This document shows positions 22,525-33,575 of a DNA stretch of 64,000 nt, one piece after another. The translations under genes and the position numbers were made by a program. Source of the DNA: Sebastes aleutianus (Eukaryota > Chordata > Actinopteri > Perciformes > Sebastidae); assembly GCA_916700875.1 (NCBI GenBank), contig CAKAKS010000066.1, positions 9,021,743 to 9,085,742 on the forward strand. The letters are read 5' to 3'. Each line of letters starts with the position of its first letter. The first letter of the stretch is position 1. Below the pieces are notes generated by a model, which made no database searches, was not told the origin of the DNA, and saw only the letters and a list, made by a program, of their open reading frames with translations.

Positions 22525-22973
22525 TATGTCTCATGTTTTTTCACTTCAGATGCACTTCACACTTTACCCCTCTACACTTTTTATTTCTTTGCGGACAAAT
22601 GAAAATGAAAGTTCTTTAACAACTTCTTCAGCATTTTGCATAGGTCTTCCGGAAACCAATGTTATATAACAATTTCTGTTGTAAAATTGTTCTCATTCAA
22701 AGGTATAACATGTAAAATTTGTCGGTTGGTGTTTGTGAACACACAGCATTCAAAGTCAGTCCTTCCTCCTCGGCTGAACCAGCCGAGAGAGGGAGAGAGC
22801 TATAGAGTGAATGAAGAGAGGGAGCGGCGTTAGTGAGAACAAAGCAGTGAATCAGAGAAATAAAATGTTATTTTCTGATTGTTTCACGGTGGTTACGCTC
22901 TAAAGTACAAATAAACACACTCACACCTCCGTCAAACTGAAACACAGATGGCAGCACTCTGCACACAGCAGAG

Positions 22974-22992
22974 GAGAGAGAGAGAGAGAGAG
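22974..22992. repeat. (GA)9 microsatellite
   Basis: Perfect dinucleotide repeat, extended by imperfect GAG units on both sides. Confidence 0.93.
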
Positions 22993-24465
22993 GAGAAGGT
23001 GAAACTCTGGAGCACCTAAAACCACACAGCGGTGTAATAATCTGACAGAGGTCTTGTGGTTCGGTATCAGACGCCGAAGGGCGTGACAAAGCGGTGGTAA
23101 TTGATGACCTGAACGGGTTGCAGACTATGAATGCTGTTATTGGCTGGGGGTTACCCTTCCACATGTGGCCCAGAGGCTCTTTGCCGAAGCCAAGAAACAT
23201 CCTGAACAACGCAAAATAATAAGAAAAGAGAACATCCAGGCAGAGAGCAGGGTCTCTGCAGATACAGACACCACCACACACTTCCAGTGGAGCATAGTGG
23301 ATGATTGAGAGGGATTATTTTTGTATAGGCTTCATTGTTTTTAGGAAAATCCTGCATGTGGCCTGTGTGTTGAAACACTTTATTAGTAATGTGCTAGTAA
23401 ATTAAAATGGCAGCGCACCAAACTTTTGATTTATTTTATTAATTTATATTTTCCTGTTTTTTTTTTATTTCTTGTACTGTGTATTAACATTGAAAATAGA
23501 AGAATTCATGCCCGTACTAAGCTATTCATTTCTGATTTGTATGCCATACGTGTCAGTGTGTATGTAATATGTACTATAAATCGTATTGATGTAGTGTGGC
23601 AACTTCAGGATACAGCAGAAAACAGTGATTTCCCTGCATGCTTTTACGCCATCTTGCATTTATATGGCACTACACTGCTGCAGGAAATTCTTTCTGGAAT
23701 GTTATACAGTGGCACCACACTATTATACTGTAACATAAAACTCACCCAACTACTTTCTGAACGCTCCTCGCAGGGGATAAAGGAAGCAGCACAGGGATCT
23801 CCGAGATAATTCATTTAGGGATGGAGCAAAAGTACAGAGCGTGTAGTAAAATATTTTAACGACGTACCTACGTCTGTAGTCTCAGAATGCTATACTTTTA
23901 TTTATACTTTTCTATGCCATAGAGCTAGATGCTCCATGGCATAAGGACAGAAGTCCTTGATGATACAATCGTCAGGGTTGAAAAATGAAGGTTATGGTTT
24001 ACGGTGCAGCATCTCAGGGATTTGGTTTTTCCATTTCTTTTCCCTTATTCCTCTTGAAAAATTTAAGCATTGGATGCATTTTTAGAAAGAGACAGATTGT
24101 GAATTCTTCAGCCAGTATTTTGAAGGCTGTTGTATTACTGGTTGAAGATTTATGAGTCCCACACAACACAAAGTTGTAAATGAATATCTACTATTTCCCC
24201 CTAACAAATCATGGTGAAGGACTTTCATGAAACCCAACACGAGATCTGAGAAAACCAACAAAACAAAGAGTGGTGGCTTTTTAATGTATTTTCTTGCAAA
24301 GTACCTCAGTCAGCAGGAAAAAAATGGAAATATTAGAAGCCTTTTGCAACAATAGGCCGTAATGTATCTGTGGGAAATACATTATAGCCATCTCTACGGT
24401 GATCAAGTAAAGAAAACTAGGAGGATTGCAGTAGATAGTATCTTTCTGTCTCAGTGTATGCCTTA

Positions 24466-24512
24466 TCCATCCTTCCATCCATCCAGCCATCCATCCATCC
24501 ACCTCCATCGTG
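24466..24512. repeat. (CATC)n tandem repeat
   Basis: Imperfect CATC units interrupted by CCTT and CAGC. Confidence 0.85.
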
Positions 24513-24739
24513 GCCACTATCCTGAAGGTGACCTGCTATAGGTGATCTGCTCTCCCTGAAGGGGAGCAATGAGCTGAGAATTTCCCCACACAATGAGTCG
24601 AGTTTCTAATTATCATTAAAAGGCCGGGTCCGGACCAGGAGCAGATGAGTTGGATGGTAATAGAGAGAGTGAACCCGGTTTATCCAACACGTCACATTCC
24701 GCCCCTTGGCGTCAATAAAATCCACTATAGATAGTTTTA

Positions 24740-25045
24740 AGAAAGAACTACATAGTTGGGCTTTAAATTACGTTTGTACAGTGAAAATGACACTGAACGT
24801 TGTGAACACGGGACACGAACGAACAGCTGATTGTAACGCGATGCACGGGATACAAGCTGCTGTCTCCTGGATGAAAGTGTTCTGTTTGTTGATCCCATCC
24901 ACATCCCCTCCTGCCTGGTTTACATTGTAGTTAATGGAACGCCCGGTGTGTTTCATACCGGCGCTAAAGGGTGCCTTGTGCAGCGGTATGAAACGACAAT
25001 GGCCGTGACAAAGCCTCGGTATTTAACGCCCTGGGAATGAGAACT
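24740..25045. mobile_element. Repeat matching 46.3-kb copy
   Basis: GAACGAACAGCTGATTGTAA (24818), TGTCTCCTGGATGAAAGTGT (24861), TTTACATTGTAGTTAATGG (24919) and TATTTAACGCCCTGGGAATG (25020) are collinear with 46320-46558. The left part with GGCAACAAAAC is absent, so this copy is truncated. Confidence 0.65.
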
Positions 25046-25351
25046 GGTTGTTGTATCACTGTGATGGGCCTCGGGCCTGTTTGGCAGGTGCATGTAATTG
25101 GAAGCCAGGACCGTCCACTTGGGCTGACTGGCTGGAAGCGCCTGGGCTCAATACTCCCAGTGAGAGGAGACGAGAGGAGACGAGAGGAGAGGAGGAGAGA
25201 CTCTCTTCATGAGCTTTGTTTGGTCCTTTATCATTTTTTCCCCACCAACACCGGCACACCATACTTCCCACACATCCACTCACTTCCATCCCTGACTTTA
25301 CTGCCATCCACATCTCATCTCTTTTTGCTATTTCATTTTTTTTTTTTTTTT
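25046..25351. repeat. Short tandem repeat and T run beside hAT copy B
   Basis: Three tandem units of the 10-mer GAGAGGAGAC occur at 25162-25191. A 17-T run at 25336-25352 abuts hAT copy B. The rest is unassigned C/T-rich sequence. Confidence 0.6.
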
Positions 25352-26011
25352 TAGGGCTGTCAAAGTTAACGCGATAATAATGGGTTAACGCAAATTTGCT
25401 ATAACGCTACTAATTTATTTAACATATTAACACAACTTGATTTGTAGCTCAGTTGTAAAGCTACAGTTAAGATACTGGTATCATATGAAGCTCAAGAGAT
25501 CCATTGGTACCAACCATGTCATGCTAGCTTGCATGGCCATTTTCAAAGGGGTCCTCTGACCTCTGAGCTCAAGATATGTGAATGAAAATTGATTCTACGG
25601 GTACCCACGAGTCTCCCCTTTACAGACATGTCCACTTTATGATAATCACATGCAGTTTGGTGCAAGTCATAGTCAAGTCAGCAAGCTGACACACTGACAG
25701 CTGTTGTTGCCTGATGGACTGCAGTTTGCCATGTTATGATTTGAGCATATTTTTTATGTAAAATGCAGTACCTGTGAGGGTTTCTGGGCAATATTTGCTC
25801 TGTGGTGTTAATTGATTTCCAATAATAAATATATACAGTACATACATTTGCATAAAGCAGCATATTTGCCCACTCCCATGCTGACAAGAGTATTAAACAC
25901 CTGACAAATCTCCCTTTAAGGTACATTTTTAACAGAAATTGTGTGATTAATTTGCGATTAATCACGATTAATTATGGACAATCATGACATTTTAATCGAT
26001 TGACAGCTCTA
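25352..26011 (+). mobile_element. hAT-type miniature transposon, copy B
   Basis: It starts TAGGGCTGTCAA at 25352 and ends TTGACAGCTCTA at 26011. The interior is collinear with copy A, with the same GGGTACCCACGAGTCTCCCC block near 25600 and the same ACACTGACA stretch near 25690, but it is about 70 bp shorter because of internal gaps. The left side abuts a 17-T run (25336-25352), which blurs the target duplication: tttttttt against atgttttt is 6/8. Insertion into, or later expansion of, the T run are both possible. Confidence 0.82.
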
Positions 26012-28700
26012 ATGTTTTTCTAAATAAATCAGTTAATTTAAGTGCGGTCCCCCTTTATTTGCCACAGTCCTTTGAACCAGTCTGTCACATTGACTCATTA
26101 CCATGCACTGTTTTGGACCCCACTGCAGTAAGCTAATTTCGCTGCAGGAAGAGGATCTCAGAAGTCGTGTCGTGACTCAGACTAAAAATTTTTGAAAAAC
26201 TGCTACAACGCTGTAGAGTTGTGGGAAACCAGCCGTGCTTGAGCAGTATATTGATCATCTCTCTGCAAAGTGTTGACACACTGTGTAACTCCACAGAGCG
26301 GGTTCACCTGCTCTGCACCAAACCAAATCATCGGAGACTCTTCATGTTTACTGCCCCTCGGCAACATAACAATGAGACAAAAACAACAGCTACGTCGGAG
26401 AGAAAAGATGGTGAATGTTTGGGAATATCGTGAGACTATTTTAAATGAAGCACAATGGCTTAATTTCCCTTCACTCGTAGCCGGAAAAACTGACACATCT
26501 AGCCCTTTAGATTTTCTTCTCTGTGCCGCTGCAGATGAAAGCGGGGCAGGAATCACGCAGCTTCAACATTCTCACTTGCAAATTCAGGGATGACAGGGTT
26601 CCTCCGCCAGCTTCAATTATGAATGACAGCCTTTTATCTCCTGCCTGCTAATTAGGTGAGATGATGCTATATGCTCACACCACGTTCTCTTCCCTTTTTT
26701 GTTCTCTTAGATACCTGAACCCCAGCCTATTCTAGTGAAACTGATAAGTGGGGAGAGAAATGGGTCAAGAAGTGTTATCTTGGAGTTCAAAAGAGTGAAG
26801 TTTAAAGTCGTACAGGGGAGGAACCACAAGAGGAAAAACAATTTCACTGTATATCAAAGATGGAATGAAATATTTTATCTGCAGATCCTATATGGGAAAT
26901 TGGCAGCTGCTGGAACATCTAAGGCAGAGTTGATAGCGGCATTTTAATAATTTGGCTTTATGGTGAATATATTAATACGGAACAACGCTCAAGTAGCTTG
27001 ATCCTTCGCTCGCCCTCTTTTCTTTTGTGGACGCTTAACTGCAGGGACATCCTCGTCCAACGTCACAGGGACTGATTTGGAACGGATATCCAGGACTTTA
27101 ACAAGTCATTTTTAGAGTTATATGGAAGCGTAGCATTTAAATACAAGTCAAAAAGGGGCGCCTCTGAAGGATTAGGTCACAGTTGAGATAGGGGAAAGGA
27201 TCTGGGGTCAATCCGACTGGATCCAATTAGCTGTCTCTGACAGGAGGCCATGACAAGCCTAACGCTGCGGCGACATCTCATTCTCTGAGCCGGGGTCTTC
27301 ACTCGCTGAGGGATAGAGGACTCTGGGAATAATAGAAGAACAAACAAGTCACGACTCCAGGAGAACACCCACCAGATACTCATTAGAAGAGAATCTCTGC
27401 CTTTTTCCCTCCCCTTCCTCTGCTCGCCAGCCCACCCTCCTCCTCCTCCCTCCCTCCCTCCCTCGACTTCCCCTCCTCCGAGTGTGTGTGCTCTTCAGAT
27501 TGGATAAGATGAGAGGAATATTCTTTTTTTTCCCGGGCTCTTGGACACTGACAGCATTTTTTTTTTTTTCCCACTTTGCAGAATATACAGTGAGCAGTAT
27601 TGACAGCACTTTTGATAGCATTCAATTAAAGTTTTTTGAAATCTGCCTGAGGTGACAGTATTTCCCGTTTCAAAGGAGAGCTATAAGGCTTCTTCGTTCT
27701 GTAGAAGAATCGCTTCCACGGAGTTTTGTGCTTTCCCTTTTTTAAAGTGTTGTCAATTATTCATTCTTAAACTTAAAAAAAAAAGCCTCTATTTGATGTG
27801 GGTCATTAAAAAAGGAAAACAGTGTGAATGTTTAATGAGCGGTGTCACTGTTGGCAAAGAGCTTAGCAGATTACAAAACTCAGCGAGTAAGACACTGGAT
27901 TGTACACAAGCTAACCTCCACATGAGGAAAGTTTGGCTTATTTTTATCACACCCAGGCTTCATAGAACAGTTCATCCTACATTTATACATATTAAGCAGT
28001 CACTTAATGAAATGCTGTTTGCCCAAAACTTCACAAAGTAATCCATGCCCCCCCTTAAGACTTAAATACTTAATTTTCAATGCATGAATCTAAACCTCAG
28101 AGAAAAGTGAGGTGATCAAAATGCAATCTTTTCAATGTGGCATGTTCATTATTGAGACGAAAACCATTTTCAACAGTAATTACTCACAGAGAACACCGCT
28201 CCCAGGGACTAAACTCTTTTCAGTTGTCAAGACAGTAAACAAGTGGTAGAAATGGGGCTGAGGGGATCAGTGGTCCTTTGAAGTGTTCCCTCCTTGTTTA
28301 AAATAAGAACAGTGGCTCGTCTGTTCCCCTTCACGGCCGTGGAAAGAAGCAGCAGCTCCAGACAGGAAGCTCCGTGGCCTTGGCTCCCCATTTCAGGGAC
28401 ACTGGATAGCAGCCTTAAAGCAGGAAGCACTGGGCGATGGACTAATCGTATTCAGGTCCCTGAACAAGTGCCTTCTAGGCCGACTCCCGCACAGCTGTGT
28501 GCGCCTCTGAAACCATCACCAGCTGGGCTGAACAGGCCATCCAGCTAAGGTTATACAAAGGGCAGGAGAGGAGCAGCAATGACTGGGGTTTAGATTCAGG
28601 GTTTTATGAAGGGAAGAGCAAGTCCTCCATCATAAATAACAACAACTATCACATCAGCGGTGCCGGAATGAGTTTTCAAGTGTGGGGGGGGGGGTCAGAT
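26012..28700. other. Unassigned, with a strong pyrimidine tract
   Basis: The 27395-27480 interval is almost entirely C and T (CCTCCTCCTCCCTCCCTCCC), so a minus-strand transcript would be purine-rich. Frames at 26203-26593, 27652-28041 and 28294-28718 are short and unrecognised. G runs of 11 lie at 28684-28694. Confidence 0.35.
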
Positions 28701-29209
28701 TCGGATGACGTAGGCTAATACAGTGTTTGTTTTACAGTGTGTGTGAGTTTCAGAGACTGTGTTTCCTGCATTCTGGTGACTTTAAAAAAGTGAAAATAAC
28801 TAAATAATAAATATTGTTACACTGCAACAGCATTTTATTTTTGATTTGACCTTTACCTCACAGGAAAGAAAACTTAATAATTCGCCCCTCTGGAGTGAAC
28901 TTGGTGTTTAAATCTATGGCATAAACTAATATTCATCTGTTTTTATTTTTGCTCCTGCTTGAGTATTTCTTTCTCTTATTACTCTCCATTTCTCTGTCCT
29001 TCTCTCACTGAAGGTCCCTTCAGACACAATGTGACAACGGCACCATCGTGCTCTGAAACACATTATTTCCAATGGCTTGCGCCGCGCTACGACGGCTTTC
29101 TGCTCTCTTCCGCCGGGAAATGACAGTTGGTGTAGCTTTATTGTCATCTGGGTGGAAACAGTAGGCATTACACACACTGTTCAGTTCCAGAAACAGGCTA
29201 AGATAACGA
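28701..29209. other. Unassigned AT-rich DNA
   Basis: No repeat, coding frame or RNA gene recognised before the hAT-like remnant begins. Confidence 0.3.
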
Positions 29210-30100
29210 AAAGGAAAAAAAAAAGTGTGAAAATTTGCCATAAATCGGGAAAAATACGGGAGAATTGTGACCGTGGGAGGAAACCAGGAGAGGGCAATGA
29301 AAAACGAGAGTCTCCCGGGAAAATCCGGAGGGTTGGAAAGTATGGTGAAGGTGACCTCAGAGCCTCTGGTGGGGTTCGGGGTCATACATTTTAAAGTTAA
29401 ATGCATCAATCTGGTGCACTTTGAGAGCAAAATTACAAGGCTAGATCTATGAAGGACTTGGTGCTGTAGTAAACAATTTAATCTTACAAGTTGTATGGTT
29501 ATGAATGCTGATGGCAAAATGTCACACAGCATAAGGATGGTAAACGAGGCGGGGTGTCAACATTGCTACAGACCCCTCGCACTGAGGACAGTGCGCCCGG
29601 GTTGACAGTCGCTCCGGGAATCCCGCCCCTCCCCACGGGGAGAGAGGGCGCACTGCACAGCCCCGGGCAGCAGCGAGGTCCTTGCGAGAGATGTTATAAA
29701 ACTCACGGTCAGGCCTTTCCAAGCAGACCTCTGTTGCGGCACACCGGACGATGCGCCCAGCGAGGGTCAGCCCAACAGTTGAGAAGTGTAAAAATATTTT
29801 AGGTTCATTATGAAACTGTGGTGGGCTGGATGTCAGGTCATTTTGATTTCATTTGAATTAGGATACACAATGGTTGATTATGATTGGATAAAGATCCCCA
29901 TCACACTGTGCGATTGCAAAATGTGGATACAAATATTATTCTGTGCTTTTGTATTGGGCGTCAACCTCGCGTTCACACACGTATTGTTGAAAAAAAATAA
30001 TAGACTTGAAGCATAAATAAACACTTCGGTTCAGGTTGAGGTTACATGAGACACAAGTGCCAATCGCCCCTTGGCCCCCCTAGTTCCGGCGCCCATGCAT
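29210..30100. mobile_element. hAT-like remnant containing a GC-rich core
   Basis: GGAGAGGGCAATGAAAAACG (29287) with CGGGAAAATCCGGAGGGTTG lies on the left. GCATCAATCTGGTGCACTTT (29403) also occurs near 56888. CTAGTTCCGGCGCCCATG (30080) on the right resembles a hAT-type end. Between them, 29540-29775 is strikingly GC- and CpG-rich against an AT-rich background. Several insertions may be superimposed; the boundaries are approximate. Confidence 0.4.
29540..29775. other. CpG-rich island-like core
   Basis: Dense CpG and G+C (GCGCCCGGGTTGACAGTCGC, CCCCTCCCCACGGGGAGAGA) within an AT-rich setting. It could be the promoter-like part of a transposon, given its hAT-like flanks, or a small CpG island. 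Frames are open on both strands but unrecognised. Confidence 0.4.
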
Positions 30101-31186
30101 CACATCTTCAATAAATGACTTTGTGTTCTGGATGGAAAGCAGCTCATCTAAACCTCCACATGTCTTTTATCGTGAAGAATACAGTCAATCACATGTACAT
30201 TTCATTATGCCTATACATAAGGTATATGTGGGCAAGGCCACGTTTAGTAAGACTGCATCAGATTCACTTTGCAATATCTCCCCCGCATGTAACATCCTAT
30301 GTATGAAAGGTCACATACATTCTTTGCTAATAGAGGTTTTGCCATTCAGAGGGACCGCCACGGGCAGATTAAAGCAGAAACACATAATTTGTGCTTATAA
30401 TTAATGTTTCAAAGGGCTATTTGCTTGTGCGGTGCTCTTCTTGAGTGCTTATTTGTGACACAGCTTGTTTTTAAAAGGAACTTCTTTGCAAATAAGACTG
30501 AAGTATTATGCTTTAATGTTAAGCAAAATGAAGCCCCAAAAATGCTCAGGCGCCCTCGGAAATCATTGCAGTGAAACTGAACCTTGGTTTGAGAACATTA
30601 AAAGAATAAATAGCAGATAAACAGCGAAACTCTGTCCTCCACTATATTTTTAAATCATCGAGCAAGCACTGTAAGTACCCAGGATAGCTGTCTTTATTAT
30701 CCTCAGAAACCTCTGTTTGAATTCATTTTCTCTTACAAGGTCTTCAGCTTCACCAAAACAAATAGTCTCAGATGAAAAGTACTCAGGGTCATGAGAACTT
30801 GGATAAAAAAGGTACTGAGAAAAACAAAGTTAAAAAAAACAACAACATACTGTATTGCGCAATGTAACACTCACATCTTATTTTTATGAAGATTAAAGAG
30901 ATGACTTTATACATTATTTAGTCAACCTCATTACAGATTTCCAGAAGGATATTTTGAATTCAACTTTCATCACATCATGAAACTTATTAGCCTACAACAA
31001 AAACTGACTTCCTAATAGTTGTGCATTACATGTCATTTACTTGGAGTCAATCACAATTACATTTTTATTTATATGCTTCTAATTTGTTTTCTATATTGCA
31101 TTGTGATAGGAAATGCAATTACTGGCTGGATTATGGCAACGTTTTTTACAAGTGAGGGAAGTTACCAAGCTTATGTACCCAATCCG
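30101..31186. other. Unassigned AT-rich DNA
   Basis: Two overlapping short plus-strand frames at 30115-30404 have no recognisable product. No repeat, RNA or regulatory signature stands out. Confidence 0.35.
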
Positions 31187-31784
31187 TTCTCACTCCCAAC
31201 TCATCAAATACCGCCGTTTGGTCAGTGCCCCTCGGCATCGGAACCCAACGCACGGAGACACCCTTTAGCAACAGTATGTGACGAACCGGGCTTTTAACTA
31301 ACTCCACTGTAAACTCCTCCCGCAGCGTTATTCGACAGTCAGTGCAAGTGACGTAGTAATCATAGCGTGAGAGTCCGCTAAGGGCGGGCGGAAGGGTGGT
31401 GGATGGGTCAAAAAAACAGAAGACTCTCAACCAGGAGACGCTGATTGTGTCCCTTATAAAACTAAAAGTAACATTGACTTATTTTGTCACGTCAGACTCG
31501 TTATCTTCAATCCTGTGAGTTATTAGTAATTGAAGTTAACGTCAACCACGACCATTTCCGGAACCCTAAATAAGCTGTTGTGTTGCCTAAACCTAATTTC
31601 CTGTGAAACCAGAAGTTTATTTTGAAAGGACACTATGCATGTAAGAAGCGTATCTTGACATGCCGTCCCTAGTCCGTCTAAAAGTAATGCTAGAGTAACA
31701 CGCTAGAGCAGTAACCCTAGCGTCGGTCTCCGATGCCGACGGACACTGACCAATCGGCGGTATTTGAGGAGTTGGGAGTGAGAA
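31187..31784. mobile_element. 598-bp miniature transposon with 56-bp inverted ends
   Basis: TTCTCACTCCCAACTCATCA at 31187 and its complement ending at 31784 start arms that match at about 52 of 56 positions, up to GGCATCGGA. Beyond that the arms diverge but remain CG-bearing. The interior includes TTGTGTTGCCTAAACC (31579), which relates it to the GGCAACAAAAC repeats at 1100, 32950, 33170 and 46225. I find no clear target duplication and no coding frame. Confidence 0.78.
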
Positions 31785-32859
31785 TGTGTTGATCTACTAC
31801 ATGCCGATCAGGTTTGGGCATCAAAAGCACTTTGGTTAAGGTTAGGGAAAGACGGTGGTGTTGGTTAATAAAGTAAACATATTGTGTCTTGTGCATCAAG
31901 TCATTTCATCTGTATTAAACCAAGACCATAATCTTTTTCTAACCTTATCCAAGTATTTCCTTCAAAATAAATATGCTGTTGCAAAGTGGTATCAACATCA
32001 TTTCTAAGAGACAGAGTTGCACTGCACAATATGACAATAAACTGAAATATGTCTACCTTAAAATAAATAAAGGCACCCATTATAAAATGATTTATAAGTT
32101 TGGATTTGTAAATTGATTGCTGATAACTTAACTATACTGGTTTGCCATCTTGTAAAAACTGTCTTGGTGTTGATCCTCCTCCAGCTTTACACTGGTTTGT
32201 TTTGCCCTTTAGTTCATCAGCAAGACCTTTACAATGAACCATTTCACCAGTTTCTTTATGGAAAAGAGCAGCAGACCACCTGGACCATAATCCATTTATT
32301 AATGATTTACTAATTATAAGTGCAGACTTGATTAGAAAGTATTGCCCTTTATTAATGTTTCAGCAACATTTCTAACTGCATATTTGATGAAGGATGGAAG
32401 TAGATCATTAAGTCTAATTTCCACCAACATGCTAGTCTAGATGCTAATGCCTGATGGCCAACAAAGAGAATACATTTTGGAGGTACTGCTGAGCATAAAC
32501 AACAAGCTATACTGCCACGCTCAATTTAAGAGATAGATAATACTCGAGGATATATTCGTCCTACTGATGGGCAGACAATCTTATGTATGACAATTATACA
32601 TGTTGACTACAATAATACCACACTGGGAATAGACGTATAGTCACTGCAGGCAAAATGAACTACATGTAAGACAGTACAGACCCATGATTTGATATCACTG
32701 AGAAATTTACCAGCGCTCCTCTATGATATGTTAAGTTTAAGTCAATAGTACCACTTCCATAGCCGATCTCATGAGAAGGTATATAAATGACACAATATTC
32801 TTTATTCTCATACAACGGTTCGTATGATATCTATCATACCAAAAGTTATTTTTCCTTTT
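31785..32859. other. Unassigned AT-rich DNA
   Basis: No coding frame longer than about 66 codons, and no repeat that I can pair with another copy in this window. Confidence 0.35.
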
Positions 32860-33575
32860 TCATTCTTTTTCCGACTAATGTGTCAATTTACACTCATTAC
32901 ATGCATACAGACTTTTCAAAATAAACTTCCGTCTTCACAGGAAACAACTTCCTTAGGCAACAAAACTACTTAATTATTTTAGGAAAAGGTCGTGGTTTGG
33001 CTTAAAATAACACTGGAAATTTACCTAGTTAGTGTGTTACCTTTCGTAGGTATAACTACAAACAGTGTATGAGACCAGCCAGCGATATTACAGGGACATT
33101 CAGTGTGTTGCATTTTAGGCTTTTCGCGTGTCATTTGCACCCCATGCAACAAAACCTCTGAAGTTTGGTTTAGGCAACAAAACCACTTAAGTTTAGGAAA
33201 ACATCTTGGTTAGGTTTAAAATTAGTACATAAACTAACTAAAATGTGTACGGAAACAACATAACATCAGTATGGAAAACAGAAATGTCACTAATGTAAAT
33301 TACAAAAAAAAAACACCGGTCTCCAACACTGGTCTCCTGGTTGAAAGTGCTGTTTGTTGGGCCTATCAATCATTTTTCTCACTTTTTATTCTACATGACA
33401 AGCTCTGAGTGTAGCATATTTGCGCTGCTGCGTTTACATTACAGTCAGTACAGACTATATGGCGTACAAATGACATGCCACAAGCAAGAACGGTTTTCTT
33501 ATTGCCCTCCAAATGCCTTGAGAATCATCGTGTCATTCATACGCCATCTCAGTGCAACCGGGCTGTCCACAGACA
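32860..33575. mobile_element. GGCAACAAAAC family repeats, composite
   Basis: Two tandem starts are visible: TTAGGCAACAAAACTACTTA at 32953 and TTTAGGCAACAAAACCACTT at 33170. They are followed by GGTCTCCTGGTTGAAAGTGC (33331) and a right part with GTGTCATTCATACGCCATCT (33529). That right part matches, inverted, the repeat at 11035. This looks like one insertion into another or an internal duplication. Confidence 0.6.

Larger units (their letters stand above)
22527..24739. other. Unassigned, two simple repeats
   Basis: A GA repeat at 22974-22992 and CATC units at 24466-24512. The 137-codon minus frame at 22868-23281 runs through the GA repeat and matches nothing I know. A 127-codon plus frame at 23426-23809 is hydrophobic at its start but has no recognisable domain. 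Confidence 0.35.

Noticed and set aside
22868..23281. 137-codon minus-strand frame
   Set aside because: Its serine- and leucine-rich middle comes from the GA microsatellite at 22974-22992. No homology signal.
24466..24512. CATC repeat as a CRISPR-like or regulatory array
   Set aside because: It is a plain imperfect tetranucleotide microsatellite without spacers.
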